Of a stretch of DNA of 64,000 nt, positions 12,305 through 25,424 are shown one piece after another. Under the pieces are notes generated by a model. That model had not been told where the DNA came from. It did no database searches and was given only the letters and a program-made list of their open reading frames with translations. Numbering within the stretch: the first letter of the stretch is position 1; every line of letters begins with the position of its first letter. A program made the position numbers and the translations under genes. This DNA is from Liquidambar formosana (taxonomy: Eukaryota > Streptophyta > Magnoliopsida > Saxifragales > Altingiaceae): contig CM077820.1 in NCBI GenBank assembly GCA_039720395.1, forward strand, positions 10,329,338-10,393,337, given 5' to 3'.

Positions 12305-12956
12305 CCCTCGGTGTTTATAATTTGAAGAAATGGGTCCTTTATTCTCAAACATGGCTAAACTTTTGAAATACCTAATTAGGAAGCTAGTAAGAAACCCCCC
12401 CCCCCCCCCAAAAAGTTGTGTAAAAGCTCAACCTAATGTAAAAAAACAAATCACTAAAATGATTAGTTCAATAACCAAACGGGTTGACAATGGACTCCAA
12501 ATCCTAAAATATTTCAAGTTGCAAGTACTTAAAACAAATTTTATAACTCGAACCGTACCCATTGAATTAAACGAAATTAAAAATTTCAAACCTAAACTTT
12601 AAAAAATTGCAAGAGGGCCCAGTTGTGTGGAAGTTGCCTCCTCTAGATATAACCACCCTTCTCTCTCTTTTTCTCTCTCCTCTTTTGGTTGCAAGGTGAT
12701 TTTCGTAATATGCTTGGAATGTGAAAAATCTTAGCGTAGGGTTGAAGATTGCCCATGTGGTGTGAATCTAGGTCCATAGTTGTATCCCACCATACCCACA
12801 AAGAAATAATTTAAGATATGCATTTCAAACACATGTACAAATATATTTTTAAAAAAAAAATAATGATTATTAATAATGGAAAAAATAATTATTTGGCCCA
12901 CACAAAGTTCATAGTAAACACTCATTCCAAATGCAGACAGGAGCAAGATTTCTTTA

Positions 12957-13001
<45 letters not shown>

Positions 13002-15735
13002 TGGGGTTGGGTTGGGTTGTTTTGACTGCCTTCTTAGTTCTTACCCATTCTCTACATATATATAATTTATGTAATCATTTTTTTCTATGTATTATTGAAC
13101 CATTCTTCTCCCCCCACTAATGTTTAATTAAGTTCTTTTTAACTTTGGTGGTTAAGGAAGAGGCCAACTTGATCATTGCAGACCATGAATGCTTAGCCCT
13201 TTGCGATTTAAGACAGGCAACAACTTGTTTAAATTTAATGCCACTTTCCCTACAAATCTTTTGCTTGAGAGTTGGCTTCATCTTGGAGATTTTTGTTCCT
13301 AGGTAATCATTTAATCAATGAATCAAAGGCGATATCAATTTATCAAACATACATTTTATTGATCCATTTATACGTAATGTGTACCTAATATGGGTTATCA
13401 ACTTCTAATCGCCTCGTATAATTGGTTTTCATAAAATAATTTCCACGACACCAATAGGGTATGTTTGGATGTCTCGTAAAAATCAAGTTATTTCATTATA
13501 TTTTGCATATAATTTTGTGAACAAATTCATCACTGTAAATGTGGAAATTCAAGAACAAACAACCTAATCATCATTAATTGTAGTCCCCCACCTTAAGGGT
13601 TTGAATCATTTTCTAGCCCCTAACACAATACTTTTGAAAATTGTTGGCCATAAGATAAATGCTATAAGGAGTATAATCTAAGGTGATATGTCTTCTGCAT
13701 AATGAACTCATGAGCATTTGCTTCATAGAGGCCGCTGCCACATAGTTCTATCAAGACAAACGAACCGTCAAAATTTGAGTTAATTTTTTTTTTTTTTAAT
13801 GCAATAACAAAATTAGAATATATAAGGGTTTCTTTTCTCTTTATTTTTATTTTTTTTTTGGGTATAGGACAAATTGGATTAGGGTTTGCTCAATCCATTA
13901 TTTACAGGCATGAGAAGACTCATAAACTTGCATGATGGCACAAAGTCCTTTAGATACATGACGGCAAACATTTCACATTTACTCCCATAGTCCCATACTA
14001 TTCAAATTATTCTGAAACTTTTTCTTCAACCAAATGAAGCCCAAATTTTTAACAATTCGGGATTTAGGAACATCTTAAATATCAAAAATAATTTACAAAT
14101 AATTTGTGAAATCTCGGAATAAATATGATTCTATATGATAATGCACAAATTTATCATTTCTTAAGGAAAGATTGCAGATTTTGTCTAATATTTGCATGAC
14201 AACACTTAGACTCCGTTTGATTCCCGGATTTTATCAAGAAAAAAAAAAATAAAATAAAATACAAAGATTTATACTTTTTCTTATTTAGTTGCCCAAACTT
14301 TGGAATTTGTCACTAAGGTAAAGGTCACAAGGCAGGATGGGTCTATCTGTCCGAGGCCTCAATCTTAAGATCCACTCCCAAACAGTCCCAATGAAAGTGA
14401 GACACTTTGCAAAGTCCAGGATTTACTGGATTAGGCAGAAGTGGCATTTGCTTTAGGTGAGATTGCCATCACCTTGCATCCAAACAGGAAAAACTTTTTG
14501 ACTTTTATAAGTTTTTTTTTTTTTCCTCCATCAACACATACCTAATGACCGTACGTGTATATATATTGTATGAAAATCAATACTGACGTCCTTTGACAAG
14601 GTCATGGATTCTTTACTTTGATGATAGATTTGGTATACCCGGCTTGTTTGGGTTGAAGATTTGGTACAACTTGTCCCCTTTAAATTGGGCATTGCACTAT
14701 TTTTCTACTCCATCAAATTTTTTTTTTCTTTTTAAATTTAATAAATTATATATATGGCTTGGATTACCCGATGTCACCTATGTAACATAATGATCTGAGT
14801 CGTTCGTGATAATCACGCAGTCGACGCGTGAAATCTACTCGTCATCACTGGCAACTCACGTACACATTGATGGTTACTTCACTAAATTAATGTTACTCTA
14901 TTTACATATTTTTCAACATAAAGTAGAATTACCCCCAAAGAACCTTTAAGAAAAATGAAAAGGGTAAACTCGGTTTATGAAAGAAAAGACCTTTGCTCTG
15001 AATTTCATCAAGGATCATTAGGGAATTACCCAGTTAGTTAGCATTTTACTCTTCATTTAAAATATTTGTTGTTTTATACCATTTTTTTTCCCACCTTCTT
15101 GGATTCACGTGGGAATATTCCTTTTTTTTTTTCTTTATTGACAATCGACATAATTTATCCTTACCGCAGCCCCTAACCCCCAAAATCAACAAATAGGTAT
15201 CAGTACTTCTCCATCTCTATAAACTTGAATTTAAGATTGTTCATTTAACAAGAGCTTTGGCACTAGGCTAACATGCCCTCAGAAGGTAGATCTAAACTTA
15301 ATAAGCACTTTTTAATAATTTAATGGAAGAATGTGTTTGCAATGGTAAAAGTTCTAGGTTTTTAAGCATGAATGCAGGTAGGATTTAAGTCTCGAGAATA
15401 GTCACATAGTATAAAAAGCATTAAAAGTTAGAAACCGTATACAATTCAACCATCTCGGAACTTCACTTTCATATGACTAACGTTAGGCAATGGGCCCTCG
15501 CCTTCCCCTTCCCCTTCCCCTTTTTTTTTTTTTCTCACAACCCCATTACTCGCTACCAACTTGTTGCCTAGCTGGCATATTCTTTCTCTTAAAGGGGATG
15601 TCACGGGTTTAAAACTTGACCCTATTATTTGTCCAAACAAAAATAAAGGAATATTCAACACGAAGGGGGATCTAACTTATGGAACACGGTGCAAGGCTGG
15701 CAACCCACTAAAAAGAGAGAGGAGGGGGGTGGGGG
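12305..15735. other. Gene-poor AT-rich spacer
   Basis: I see no gene. There is a C14 run near 12396-12409 and a (GA)n tract at 12961-13001. Further T- and A-runs occur near 13783, 13850, 14240 and 14515, a CCTTCC tract at about 15503-15520, and a segment at 14215-14480 whose ends (CTCCGTTTG and CATCCAAACAG) hint at another degenerate TIR element. The short open frames here are low-complexity or unsupported. Confidence 0.5.
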
Positions 15736-15902
15736 GAGGTACTATCTTTAAATTTATGAAATTTAGGGCTTATAATTAATAAAGAAAACTTTAAGGGGGA
15801 AAAAGTAAAAACCACAACCCTGATGTAGACACTTTATTAATTTGGCAGGTACTACCTTTAAATTTGTGAAATTTGGGGCTCATAATCGAATAAAGAAAAA
15901 TG
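15736..15902 (+). repeat. Two degenerate copies of a 55-bp sequence
   Basis: GGTACTATCTTTAAATTTATG... at about 15738 recurs as GGTACTACCTTTAAATTTGTG... at about 15848, about 110 bp apart, both followed by TAAAGAAAA. Unknown origin. Confidence 0.75.
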
Positions 15903-16530
15903 GCAGTGGGAACATGAAGAGTTTATGTGGTTGTCATACAACTGCCTACAACTAACAACTGTATATGAAAGGACAACTGATCCCTCTAGTGTGAAAAATA
16001 GAGATTATAGAACTTGACTACTAAGCATTTGACACAAGATTTGTAATTAACTTGATTATCAAACCTAATCCCAAAAATAAAACTCTGATTCCAAACTAAC
16101 TCGAAAACTTAATTTTTAATCCAAATTCATAATGATGGTTCTCACACCAACTTTATTTCTTAGATTCTTCTTGTCTGATCTTTTGATAAAAATAAATATA
16201 TATATTTTTTAATTTTAAAAAAAAGGGGCAAGATAAGGACATTGGATGAAATTCGCAACACAAAAATGACAATTTTGATAATGACACCACTCAATAAGCT
16301 GATCTGTGAGAGGTTCACTAAAAGAGTGATAGAGAATGCGGCCCATTTCCATTGGGTAGGTAAGTCAAGCTCCAATACACGGTTCTTGGTAGAAAATAGG
16401 AAAAAATTAGCTTTTATCAAATTAGGAATTGGATTACATGCAAGAAACAACTTTATCGACGAAGAAAATTAGTGCTAAGTGCTAAATGGTTAACCAAAGT
16501 CGCTTCATGCATAGATCATTCAGTCGGTGT

Positions 16531-16626
16531 CATTTTTTATTTTATTTTTGGTATAATCGGAGAGGTTCGAGTCTCTATCATTTACCCTTAAACTCCTTCA
16601 CCACTAAACTAGCTTCAATGAGTTGA
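16531..16626 (-). mobile_element. Short tRNA-derived SINE, family 2, copy 1
   Basis: Read on the minus strand it has an A-box-like GCTAGTTTAGTGGTGAAG, a B-box-like AGACTCGAACCTCT, then an A-rich tail (the T-rich tract at 16533-16550). It is flanked by 9-bp direct repeats AGTCGGTGT (16522-16530) and AGTCAGTGT (16627-16635), one mismatch. It is related to the copy at 16825-16930. Confidence 0.75.
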
Positions 16627-16824
16627 AGTCAGTGTTTTTTAACCTAGGTGTTTCACAACCTGCAATTTAGGGGTGAAGCTAGGGTGGAAAAAAAAAAAAA
16701 AAAAAAGAATAAAAATGGTGGCTTACAAGATGTATGGTATGGTATATTACATTTGAAAACAAGAGTACGATGTTTGAAAATGCATTTTAAGGACTGACTT
16801 TTGTAAGAATAGTGCCTCAACATG

Positions 16825-16930
16825 TTTTTTTTTTTTGGGTACATTGGGAGGGGTTCGAACCCCTATTAACCTATCCTACTCCTACCCTTTTTCTCACCCT
16901 CTCTCACCACTAAGCTAGTCCCAAGCACCC
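16825..16930 (-). mobile_element. Short tRNA-derived SINE, family 2, copy 2
   Basis: Minus-strand order: A box GACTAGCTTAGTGGTGAG, B box GGGTTCGAACCCC, poly(A) tail (T-run at 16825-16836). It is flanked by 10-bp direct repeats CCTCAACATG (16815-16824) and CCTCAGCATG (16931-16940), one mismatch. At 106 bp it is at the small end for plant SINEs. Confidence 0.82.
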
Positions 16931-16940
16931 CCTCAGCATG

Positions 16941-18957
16941 TTACTTGTGTAAGTGAGTTATAATTCAATTTCCACTAAGCTAGGGGTTAAGTACAATTAG
17001 TAAAAAAAAAAAAAAAAAGAAAAAGAATGAATGTAAAGGATAATCAAAGGGGGATAATCAAAGGAATTTTGGCAAACTACCATGGTCATCTAAGAAGTAC
17101 GAACACTTTCTTGAAGGCGCAAACATGCTGTGATAGTATTATACACATGTCAGACACGATACTACACACCTATGACATATATGACACCTCTCTCTTTACC
17201 TGCTTTTTTTTTCTTTTACATGTTTTTATTTATTTATTTATATTCTCAATTGACAACTCAACTAGGATTTTCAAAAATACTATTAGGTCACAGAGGCTAG
17301 AGCTGGTGCCAAGTAATTTTATCAATGCGCTTATTATCACGTCGTTAATATACTCGACTCAATTTCTCTTTATCGCCATGAAAACATTTTTTTTTTTCCT
17401 TTTAAATCATGCTTTTACAGTAAATAGCATATTAACTTCATAATCATCTTGGGAACACTCTGGTGTTTTCCTTTGTCCTCTTTTGTGGGAACTAGCTAGC
17501 CATGAGTATATTAATTACAAAATAGCTACGGGACACGATTGTAACCACTTCACCAAACTCTTAAGCATGATTTAGCCATCACCATCAAATAGTTAGTCAC
17601 TTGTTCCACTCTTGGAGGTCAATCTTCATTCTCATGCCCAATGATGCTTGGCTATGTCCATTGTGGAATCAATATATCTATATTGTTATTAAAAAGGGAG
17701 AGAGGAGACGAGGGGAAGAGAGGGTGGGGGGGGGGGGGGGGGGCGCGGATACAGCTTATACAGCTTAAGTCGGTTACGGGCAACTAATTGTGGTTAGTAG
17801 TCATTATTATCTAAGTTTGTAGTCATTTGTGGTGAATTGTAATTATCCACATGAAGTCGGACCAATTTGTAATTCCCCATTAAAAAAAAATATATGGGGG
17901 TGTGAATGACAGTTGTGAGATATGCCCATGACTACTTAGTCTCCATCTAAATATCTAATACATTTTCATAGGCAGCTATTATTAAATTTTTTTATTAGAT
18001 TAATGATATTTTTTTACTCTCTAAAAAAAAATTATTTGTAAATTATTGGAAAATAAGACATGGGTATGTGCGAAATTACGTTTCAGTGCTCTTCATTTTG
18101 TTTAGAAATTGGAACATGAAAAGGGTACGTAAGGTCAAAACCGTCCTTGAGATATTTAACGATGAAATGGGTATATACTTGATCAAAAATGTCCAAAAGA
18201 TAATGACAAAAACATTTAGAGGGTTTGGAGGTAGAACTAGGGTTCAACTCTTAGATCACTAGAGTAGTCAAAAGGAAAAGAAAAGTGAAAGACAATTAAC
18301 TCACAACTACTGCAAATTAACTCATTGAGTTGAGCCAAATGTAAGTCGGATTCAAAAATTTGATATTGGTCAATATTGAGTCAATTCATTGAGTTATAAA
18401 CATACATGACAATAGTCGTGTGTGTGTGTTTTTTTTTTTCCCTGATAAATAAGAATTTTATTAAAACAAGAGCTAGAAGGCTCTGGTAACAAATAGATCT
18501 CACCATTACATACTCATGATATTGAATTAAGGATTACAATTTCGACACCATATATGCAAAAGGGAAAAGGTCAAAAGCGATAGGACAAATTTTTTTTATA
18601 AAAATAACTACAATAAATGGGTACTAAATACCGGATTTGGATCCTCTGTAGGTTTTTGTTTTTTTATGCCCTATAAGCTTTGATAATCCAACGACTCTAT
18701 ACTTTTTCAATGGTCATGAAAAATCTTATACAAAATCCTTACAGGGAAAAAACTTGCAAAGGATCCAAATTCATACTTAAATAGTGTTATTAATTCCTTT
18801 TTTTTTCTCTCTTTCTCTTAACAATGTGACAACTAACAAAAGTTGCATGATAATTCTTTTATTTTTTGAATACGTATCAGGTAAGTAATCACATCATACC
18901 ATATAGGTAAACCACCTTATTGTAGAAAAAAAATTAGAGAACTATTCAAGTGTTAGG
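16941..18957. other. Gene-poor AT-rich spacer
   Basis: No gene seen. Contains a G18 run at about 17725-17743, scattered T/A homopolymers, and unsupported short open frames. Confidence 0.5.
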
Positions 18958-18994
<37 letters not shown>

Positions 18995-19066
18995 AAACAC
19001 AAAAGAAGAAGAAGAAGAAGAAGAAGAAGAAGAAGAGAGGAGGAGGAGGAGGAGGAGGAGGAGGAG
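18958..19066. repeat. Compound microsatellite A(n)-(GAA)n-(GGA)n
   Basis: An A-run of about 33 bases, a short ACC-rich break, about 10 GAA units and about 9 GGA units form a 100-bp pure-purine tract. The poly-Lys/poly-Arg frames across it are artefacts. Confidence 0.95.
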
Positions 19067-20945
19067 TGGGGTATACTCCAAACTCAAAATATCAGTTGCT
19101 CCCTGACTCACAGTGCCCTCCAAGTGGCCAAAAAGTGCCCAATGACTTGCATGCAGGAACATTTGATGAACTTCTTTCAAGGGGCATTTTCTTGTCTTAT
19201 GCTAGTCAACCCCTCCCTTGGACTATAGGGTATAGAGAGGCAGAGACCCACCTCCACGGGAACATGAACAGAAAGGACTCCCTACAGAAAAGGTAAAATT
19301 CTATTGTGGGAGAAATAATAAACTAATAAAATCACAATTATTAAAGAAATTAAACTAGAGCAAGCAGAAGTCTTCAACAAGGGACAAAATTTTCCACTCG
19401 CTTGTCTAGCGCGTGAGAAGCACCTTTCCACTACATAAGTCACAAGACAACCCATGGGAAAAGGTTAACAGATTTCAAGTGGGAAAATCCTATAGTATCA
19501 CCAAGTAATCAAATGAAATCTTGGGTGTCATGACCAAAATGGGTTGAGATTCACACTTTCATGGCTATTAAGTCTAGTATGCAATTGAATAAAGTGTACT
19601 TAAAAGTAACTTAGATTGATGATTTTGGCCACTAAATTCTACTTAGATTTCTTCAGTATTGAAAAAAGTATTTGAAAGTTACTCCAAGAGTAGTAAAATA
19701 TGTAGCTTTCCCATACACCAAATTTTACCCTATACTCTTTACAAAGGAGTTGGGTTTATACCTATAACTTAGACCATCTCTTTTAAGGGGCATCACTTTT
19801 AGTTTGACTTTTATTTTAATTTTCTCATATAAAGCTCACATAAAGGTGTAGACTATACTTAGAACATCTCCAATGATTATCCATTCTCCTAACCAAAGTC
19901 AAGTTATATTGCGTGATTTACGTTGTTAAAAATAGTGTTTGCAATATAGGAGCAAGATGGACAATTTTTTGTTTTTTAGACACTATTGTAAGTAAAATAT
20001 AACTTTGACTTTAGTAAAATGGCTATAACCGTTGGAAATGCTCTTATGTGATATCGATCGCATAGGTCAAAAGCCCATGTTTCATTTCATTGTCAATAAA
20101 GATTAGAGTATTGCTACGTTTACTTTCAAGTTTCACAAAATTTTTTGACTACCTAACATGTTGTGTAATATAACAATTTCACATCAACACGAATACAATA
20201 TTTATGATGATTTATCATGCTAGTATAATAGATAGGCATCGTAGCTGACATGAAATTAAGTATTGTGTTGATGTGATATTGTTTCGTAAAAATTGAAAAA
20301 TTAATAATAAATTAATAATAAGACTCATATCTTTTTAAAGAATTTTATTAATTTGTCATTACAAAAGCAATAAGCCTAGCCTAATATCCTAGATAGGAGC
20401 AAGTCTTTATTCATGAGTTTAGCCAATGAAATACCTATGATTACCAAAAAACAATAAAGATGATCACTTTTACCTTTTTTCCAATTAATAAAACAAAAGG
20501 AATTCATGTTGAGTGCATCATGGTTTTTTCCTTTGGCCAAAATGTGCCATGGCTATTGACCTAAGTTGGTGTCTTGTAACTGAATGGGACACTATTTATT
20601 ATATTTATTTAAAATTTTATTTTTCATGTTGACATGTCAAGGTTTAATGGTCACTTTACCATCTCTTATTTTAATTTATTTTACCTATTTATTTATTTAT
20701 ATGTTTGTTGAATCAGTTATGGTCACTTTACTGGTGAGTCGTGACTACTGGGAGTCTGGAACTATGCTAATAGTCCAATCCATGGGCAAATTTGGGACCC
20801 ACCCTATATACCCAATGGAATAATTTCATTGGTCAGTGCTTCACACGCATTTTAACTGAGAGTGGTACTACCAATGCTTGGGACATCAACGGAAACATAA
20901 GACTCCCCATTTCTCTCTTTCTCCCTCCCTTCCCCAATCCCTCTC
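19067..20945. other. Spacer upstream of the BED zinc-finger gene
   Basis: No gene seen. AT-rich DNA; some of the last kilobase may contain distal promoter sequence for the gene starting at 21605. Confidence 0.45.
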
Positions 20946-21010
20946 CTCTCTCTCTCTCTCTCTCTCTCTCGTTTCTATACATATATACACATCATATATA
21001 TCTCCTCCTG

Positions 21011-21044
<34 letters not shown>

Positions 21045-21081
21045 TCTATACATATATACACATCATATATATCTCCTCCTG

Positions 21082-21116
<35 letters not shown>

Positions 21117-21360
21117 TCACTTGACCAGCAACTTCAGCTAGACCATTCCACAAACACCTCGCACACCCTCTCACTCTACCACTCTTCACCCTCCAAAATT
21201 CCCCACTCCATTCCCTTCCAGATCGCCGGTTTCCGCCATGGAACTCCGGCAACTCCCAATACCCACTTCCCCTCCGGCTACCTTTTCCCGCTAAATCCCC
21301 TCCTCCTCCTCCTCCTCCTCCTCCTCCACCACCACCACCACCACCACCACCACCATAATA
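20946..21360 (+). promoter_or_regulatory. Microsatellite-rich leader/promoter of the BED zinc-finger gene, with a 66-bp duplication
   Basis: Three (CT)n blocks (about 20946-20970, 21014-21040, 21084-21114) alternate with two near-identical copies of CGTTTCTATACATATATACA...TCCTCCTGCCTT (about 20970 and 21041). This makes a tandem duplication of roughly 70 bp. (TCC)n and (CAC)n tracts follow at 21299-21355. CT-rich stretches like these are typical of plant 5' leaders, so transcription probably starts here or just downstream. Confidence 0.65.
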
Positions 21361-21604
21361 TACCTTCTAGTATCCAACACCAAGACACCAAAACCTCTTG
21401 TTCTTTGTGTGTGTGTGTGTGTATATATAACTAATTTGTGACTCTCATCTATGGCTACCACCATTATACGCCTCCAAGTCCACCACCGCCAACAGCCTCA
21501 ACCCCACATCGACACCACCATCTTGTTCTTCTCCTAATATATATACACACACAGAGATACACATACACCCCCATTAAATAGTACTGATTGCTGACCTCGT
21601 ATCG

Positions 21605-23912
21605 ATGGCTACGACAAATTCGACACCCATTGACGCTTCTTCGCCGGAGGATATCGCCGCGAGGGCGGTGAACAAGCGGTACGAAGGGCTACAAACCGTT
21701 CGAACCAAGGCTGTCAAGGGCAAAGGAGCTTGGTACTGGGCACATCTCGAACCCATTCTGGTCCGTAACTCCGACACGGGTCTTCCCAAAGCGGTGAAGC
21801 TCAAGTGCATCCTCTGCGACACCGTGTTCTCCGCTTCAAACCCGTCGAGAACCGCCACGGAGCATCTTAAGCGTGGGACTTGCCCCAATTTCAGCTCCGT
21901 CTTGAAGCCCATTTCCTCCGTTTCGCCGTCGCCTATCTCGGCCTTGGCGATATCGCCGTCTTCGCATAATCATAGGAAGCGAACGACGTCTCGTATGGGT
22001 CAGTCTTCTTCGAATTCTACTTACCAGGCAAATTCGCTCGCCATGGTTCGAGTCGTCCCGGTTCTGTGGCGAATTGGGTTACTCCCAGCCGGCGGCGCAA
22101 AACTCAGTTGCGACGGCCGGAAATTCGCAGCAGCATTTGGTGTTGTCGGGTGGGAAGGAGGATTTGGGGGCACTGGCAATGTTGGAAGACAGTGTGAAAA
22201 AGCTTAAAAGTCCGAAAGCCTCGCCAGGTCCGGCGTTAAGCAAGGACCAGATTGATTCTGCGCTGGACCTACTCGCCGAATGGTTCTACGAGTCTTGTGG
22301 GTCGGTCTCGATTTCGAGCCTTGAGCATCCAAAATTCAGAGCTTTCCTTAATCAAGTAGGCTTGCCTGCAGTCTCTCCACGCGAGTTATCGGGTGCTCGG
22401 CTGGATTCTAGATTCGAAGAGGCTAAGGCCGAGACAGAAGCTAGAATTAGAGATGCCATGTTCTTTCAAGTTTCTTCTGATGGGTGGAAGAACGCCAGTT
22501 GTAGTAATGTCTGTGGGGAAGAGAATTTAGTTAAGTTTGCGGTAAATCTTCCCAATGGCGCCAGCGTGTTCCAGAAGGCGGTGTTTACTGGTGGAGGAGG
22601 ACCGGTGCCATCCAAATATGCAGAGGAGATAATGTGGGATGCGATCGCGGGTATATGTGGTAGTGGTGTGCAGAGATGTGTAGGGATAGTCGCAGATAAG
22701 TATAAGGCCAAGGCATTGAGGAATTTGGAGATTCAGAATCAGTGGATGGTTAATTTATCTTGCCAGCTTCAGGGGTTTCTTAGTTTGATCAAGGACTTTA
22801 GAAAAGAGCTTACACTTTTCAAGAATGTCACCGGAAATTGCTTGAAGGTTGCGAGTTTTATTAATGATAATTCTCGGGTTAGGAATAGCTTCCACAAATT
22901 TCAGTTGCAGGAACTTGATCATGCTGGGCTGCTTCGTGTTCCCCCGTCAAAATGTGAATGCTTGAAGAACTTTGCACATGATTATGCAATGTTGGAGGAT
23001 ATATTGGGCTGCGCCCAGGTGCTACAATTGGTTGTGATGGATGATTCTTATAAGGGCATATGTGTGGAGGATCCAGTTGCAAGGGAAGTTGCGGAGATGA
23101 TTCAAGATGTGGGATTCTGGAATGATTTGGAGGCAGTTCATTTGCTAGTGAAGTTGATCAGAGGGATGGCTCAAGAGATTGAGGCTGAGAGGCCCTTAAT
23201 TGGGCAGTGCCTCCCTCTTTGGGAGGAGCTGAGAGCTAAAGTGAAGGATTGGTGTGCCAAATTTCGCATTGCTGAAGGACCTGTTGAGAAGATAATTGAA
23301 AAACGATTCAGAAAAAATTATCACCCGGCATGGTCAGCTGCATTTATACTTGACCCACTTTACCTGATGAGGGATACGAGTGGGAAATACCTTCCACCAT
23401 TCAAATGCTTGACACATGAGCAGGAGAAGGACGTGGATAAGCTTATAACCCGGTTGGTTTCAAGGGAGGAAGCTCATATTGCATTAATGGAGCTCATGAA
23501 ATGGAGGTCAGAAGGGCTAGACCCACTATATGCGCGGGCCGTTCAAGTTAAACAGCAAGACCCTGTAACCGGTAAGATGAAAATTGCCAACCCCCAGAGC
23601 AGTAGGCTTGTGTGGGAAACTTGCCTAAGTGGATATAAGTCATTGGGGAAGGTTGCAGTGAGGCTCATTTTCCTCCATGCAACTTCATGTGGCTTTAGGA
23701 GTAATTGGTCTTTCATGAGATGGTTTTGTGTCCACGGGCACTCAAGGGTGGGCCTGGACAGGGCTCAGAAGATGATTTTCATTGCAGCTCATGCCAAGCT
23801 TGAAAGGCGGGATTTCTCTAGTGAGGAAGAAAAGGATGCAGAGCTGTTTGCCATGGCAAGCGGTGACGATGACATGCTCAATGAGGTCTTTGCTGATGCA
23901 TCCTCAGTGTAA
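21605..23912 (+). CDS. BED-type zinc finger, hAT-transposase-derived protein; one-base frameshift
   Basis: This is a single exon. The first frame (21605-22207) carries a BED-type finger, Cys68-x2-Cys71...His87-x5-Cys93 (KLKCILCDTVF..., EHLKRGTC), after the family-typical NKRYEGLQTVRTKAVKGKGAW. The second frame (22074-23912) continues as GGKEDLGALAMLEDSVKKLK, an AMFFQVSSDGW block and the conserved C-terminal part (YHPAWSAAFILDPLY, LPPFKCL, NPQSSRLVWET). The frames are joined by one extra T in ATGGTTCGAG (22047-22048). Without it the ORF would be 768 codons, close to the roughly 790 residues I recall for Arabidopsis relatives AT1G12380 and AT1G62870. Proteins of this group are domesticated transposases thought to bind DNA in the nucleus; the exact role is unknown. 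The ORF is otherwise conserved, so an assembly error or a very recent mutation is more likely than old decay. Confidence 0.9.
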
Positions 23913-25382
23913 TGTTTTTCCTTATTTTAACTCTGGTAGAATTCTGAAACTGTAGGATTTATTGAATTCTTTCCACTACTCTTTTCTCTTTGTCCTTGTG
24001 GTTTACTTCCGATAGAAGATTTTGAAGAGGTAGGGCTGGGTGGGAAGATATTGAGAGAGAATTGAACACCATATTACTTGTAAGTGCATGGCCTCATGAT
24101 TTGAATGAGTCATCAATCTCCTGCCCAAGCATGATTTTGGGGTTCTTGGGTTTGTAGAGAAGAAGCTCCCCCTTGTTTATAAAGATAAAAATTGTCCTGG
24201 AATAGAACAGGAAGAATGTTGTAACATTTTGTTGCTAGAGTAATTTGAGATAAATAATATTTATGACTCTTGTTTAGATTTTGTGTTTACTTAGTTCATA
24301 TCTGTGCTCTATCTTGGCCATTATTTTCATGTGGATTGTAAGAATCGTACTACAATAATAAACTGATCATGGATCTAGTTAGTTGTTCCTTTTTTTCTCC
24401 TCCACATGTTTGAAAGAACTATCTTGTTGAGTGTGACTGTAAATGAAGAATGATCTTCATCTATAAAATATCCTTTCTTCTTACAGCTAGAGATGACAGT
24501 GCTCAGAGACATTAGATCAGTTCCTCATTGAAATTTGGATTTTGGATTGACAAATAGCTTTTATCTTTTATTTTTTATGCCTAGCTAGGTAAGTCCAACA
24601 TGGATACATGGTGCCTGGCATTGTTATGTCAAAACAAAATGAACAATGACTCAAGTCTCAGTGTCCGAACAAGTGTGTTGGTTTGTCCAATTCAAAAACA
24701 AAATAAATAAATAAATAAAATAAAAAGCCAAATTTGTATTGTCCTTGTTATATAGGACTTCATAGTTAGGCAAGATGGTATAATATCTGCACCAAGATGA
24801 GTCTTCATATAAGAACCGTGCTTCTGAAGCTCATGGTGTTTTATCTTACATCTGCGATATTAAATTATTAGGTATCGATTAGTTCCATAATAGAAATGCC
24901 ATACAACTATTTTTGCTGTTCTTCTCCTTATGATTTATGCACATAGTAATAATTGCAGTTGAAGCATAACATTCATCACCTGAAGAAGGTCATCACAACT
25001 TGGAATTTTGGCTTTGTGACAGTAATCCAACTACAACTATTGAAGTTTATCAGTTACATCTTTTCCTTTTCCTCCCATGAGACCAAATTGCCCACTGTAT
25101 CCATTCATTTTTGGTACTATAAATTGTTCCTCCTCCCGTTGCATAGGAGGTTTTTAACTAATGTTTATGGGCAGGGACTTCAAATCCATGTCTAATGCTG
25201 ATTAACACCAATACTTGCGTAACCTCACTACCTCCACTTAATTTAGCCAGACTCCTAAGAATTTGCTGCAGCCTGCATTTATTTGTCATCCTTTAACCTT
25301 AAAGATTGGAAGGATCCATTTCTAGCTGTTGAAAATCTTAAAATTTAAATTTAATTCCAATCTAGTCCCTGCTACAGTGAAA

Positions 25383-25424
<42 letters not shown>

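Noticed and set aside
12330..12602. 90-aa ORF with a Pro run
   Set aside because: The Pro run is a C homopolymer; no recognisable domain or splice context.
16853..16866. GGGGTTCGAACCCCT as part of a tRNA gene
   Set aside because: No cloverleaf around it; A and B boxes, A tail and target duplication fit a SINE.
18950..19296. Lys/Arg/Glu-rich ORF
   Set aside because: Arises from A(n)-(GAA)n-(GGA)n; no conserved protein beyond it.
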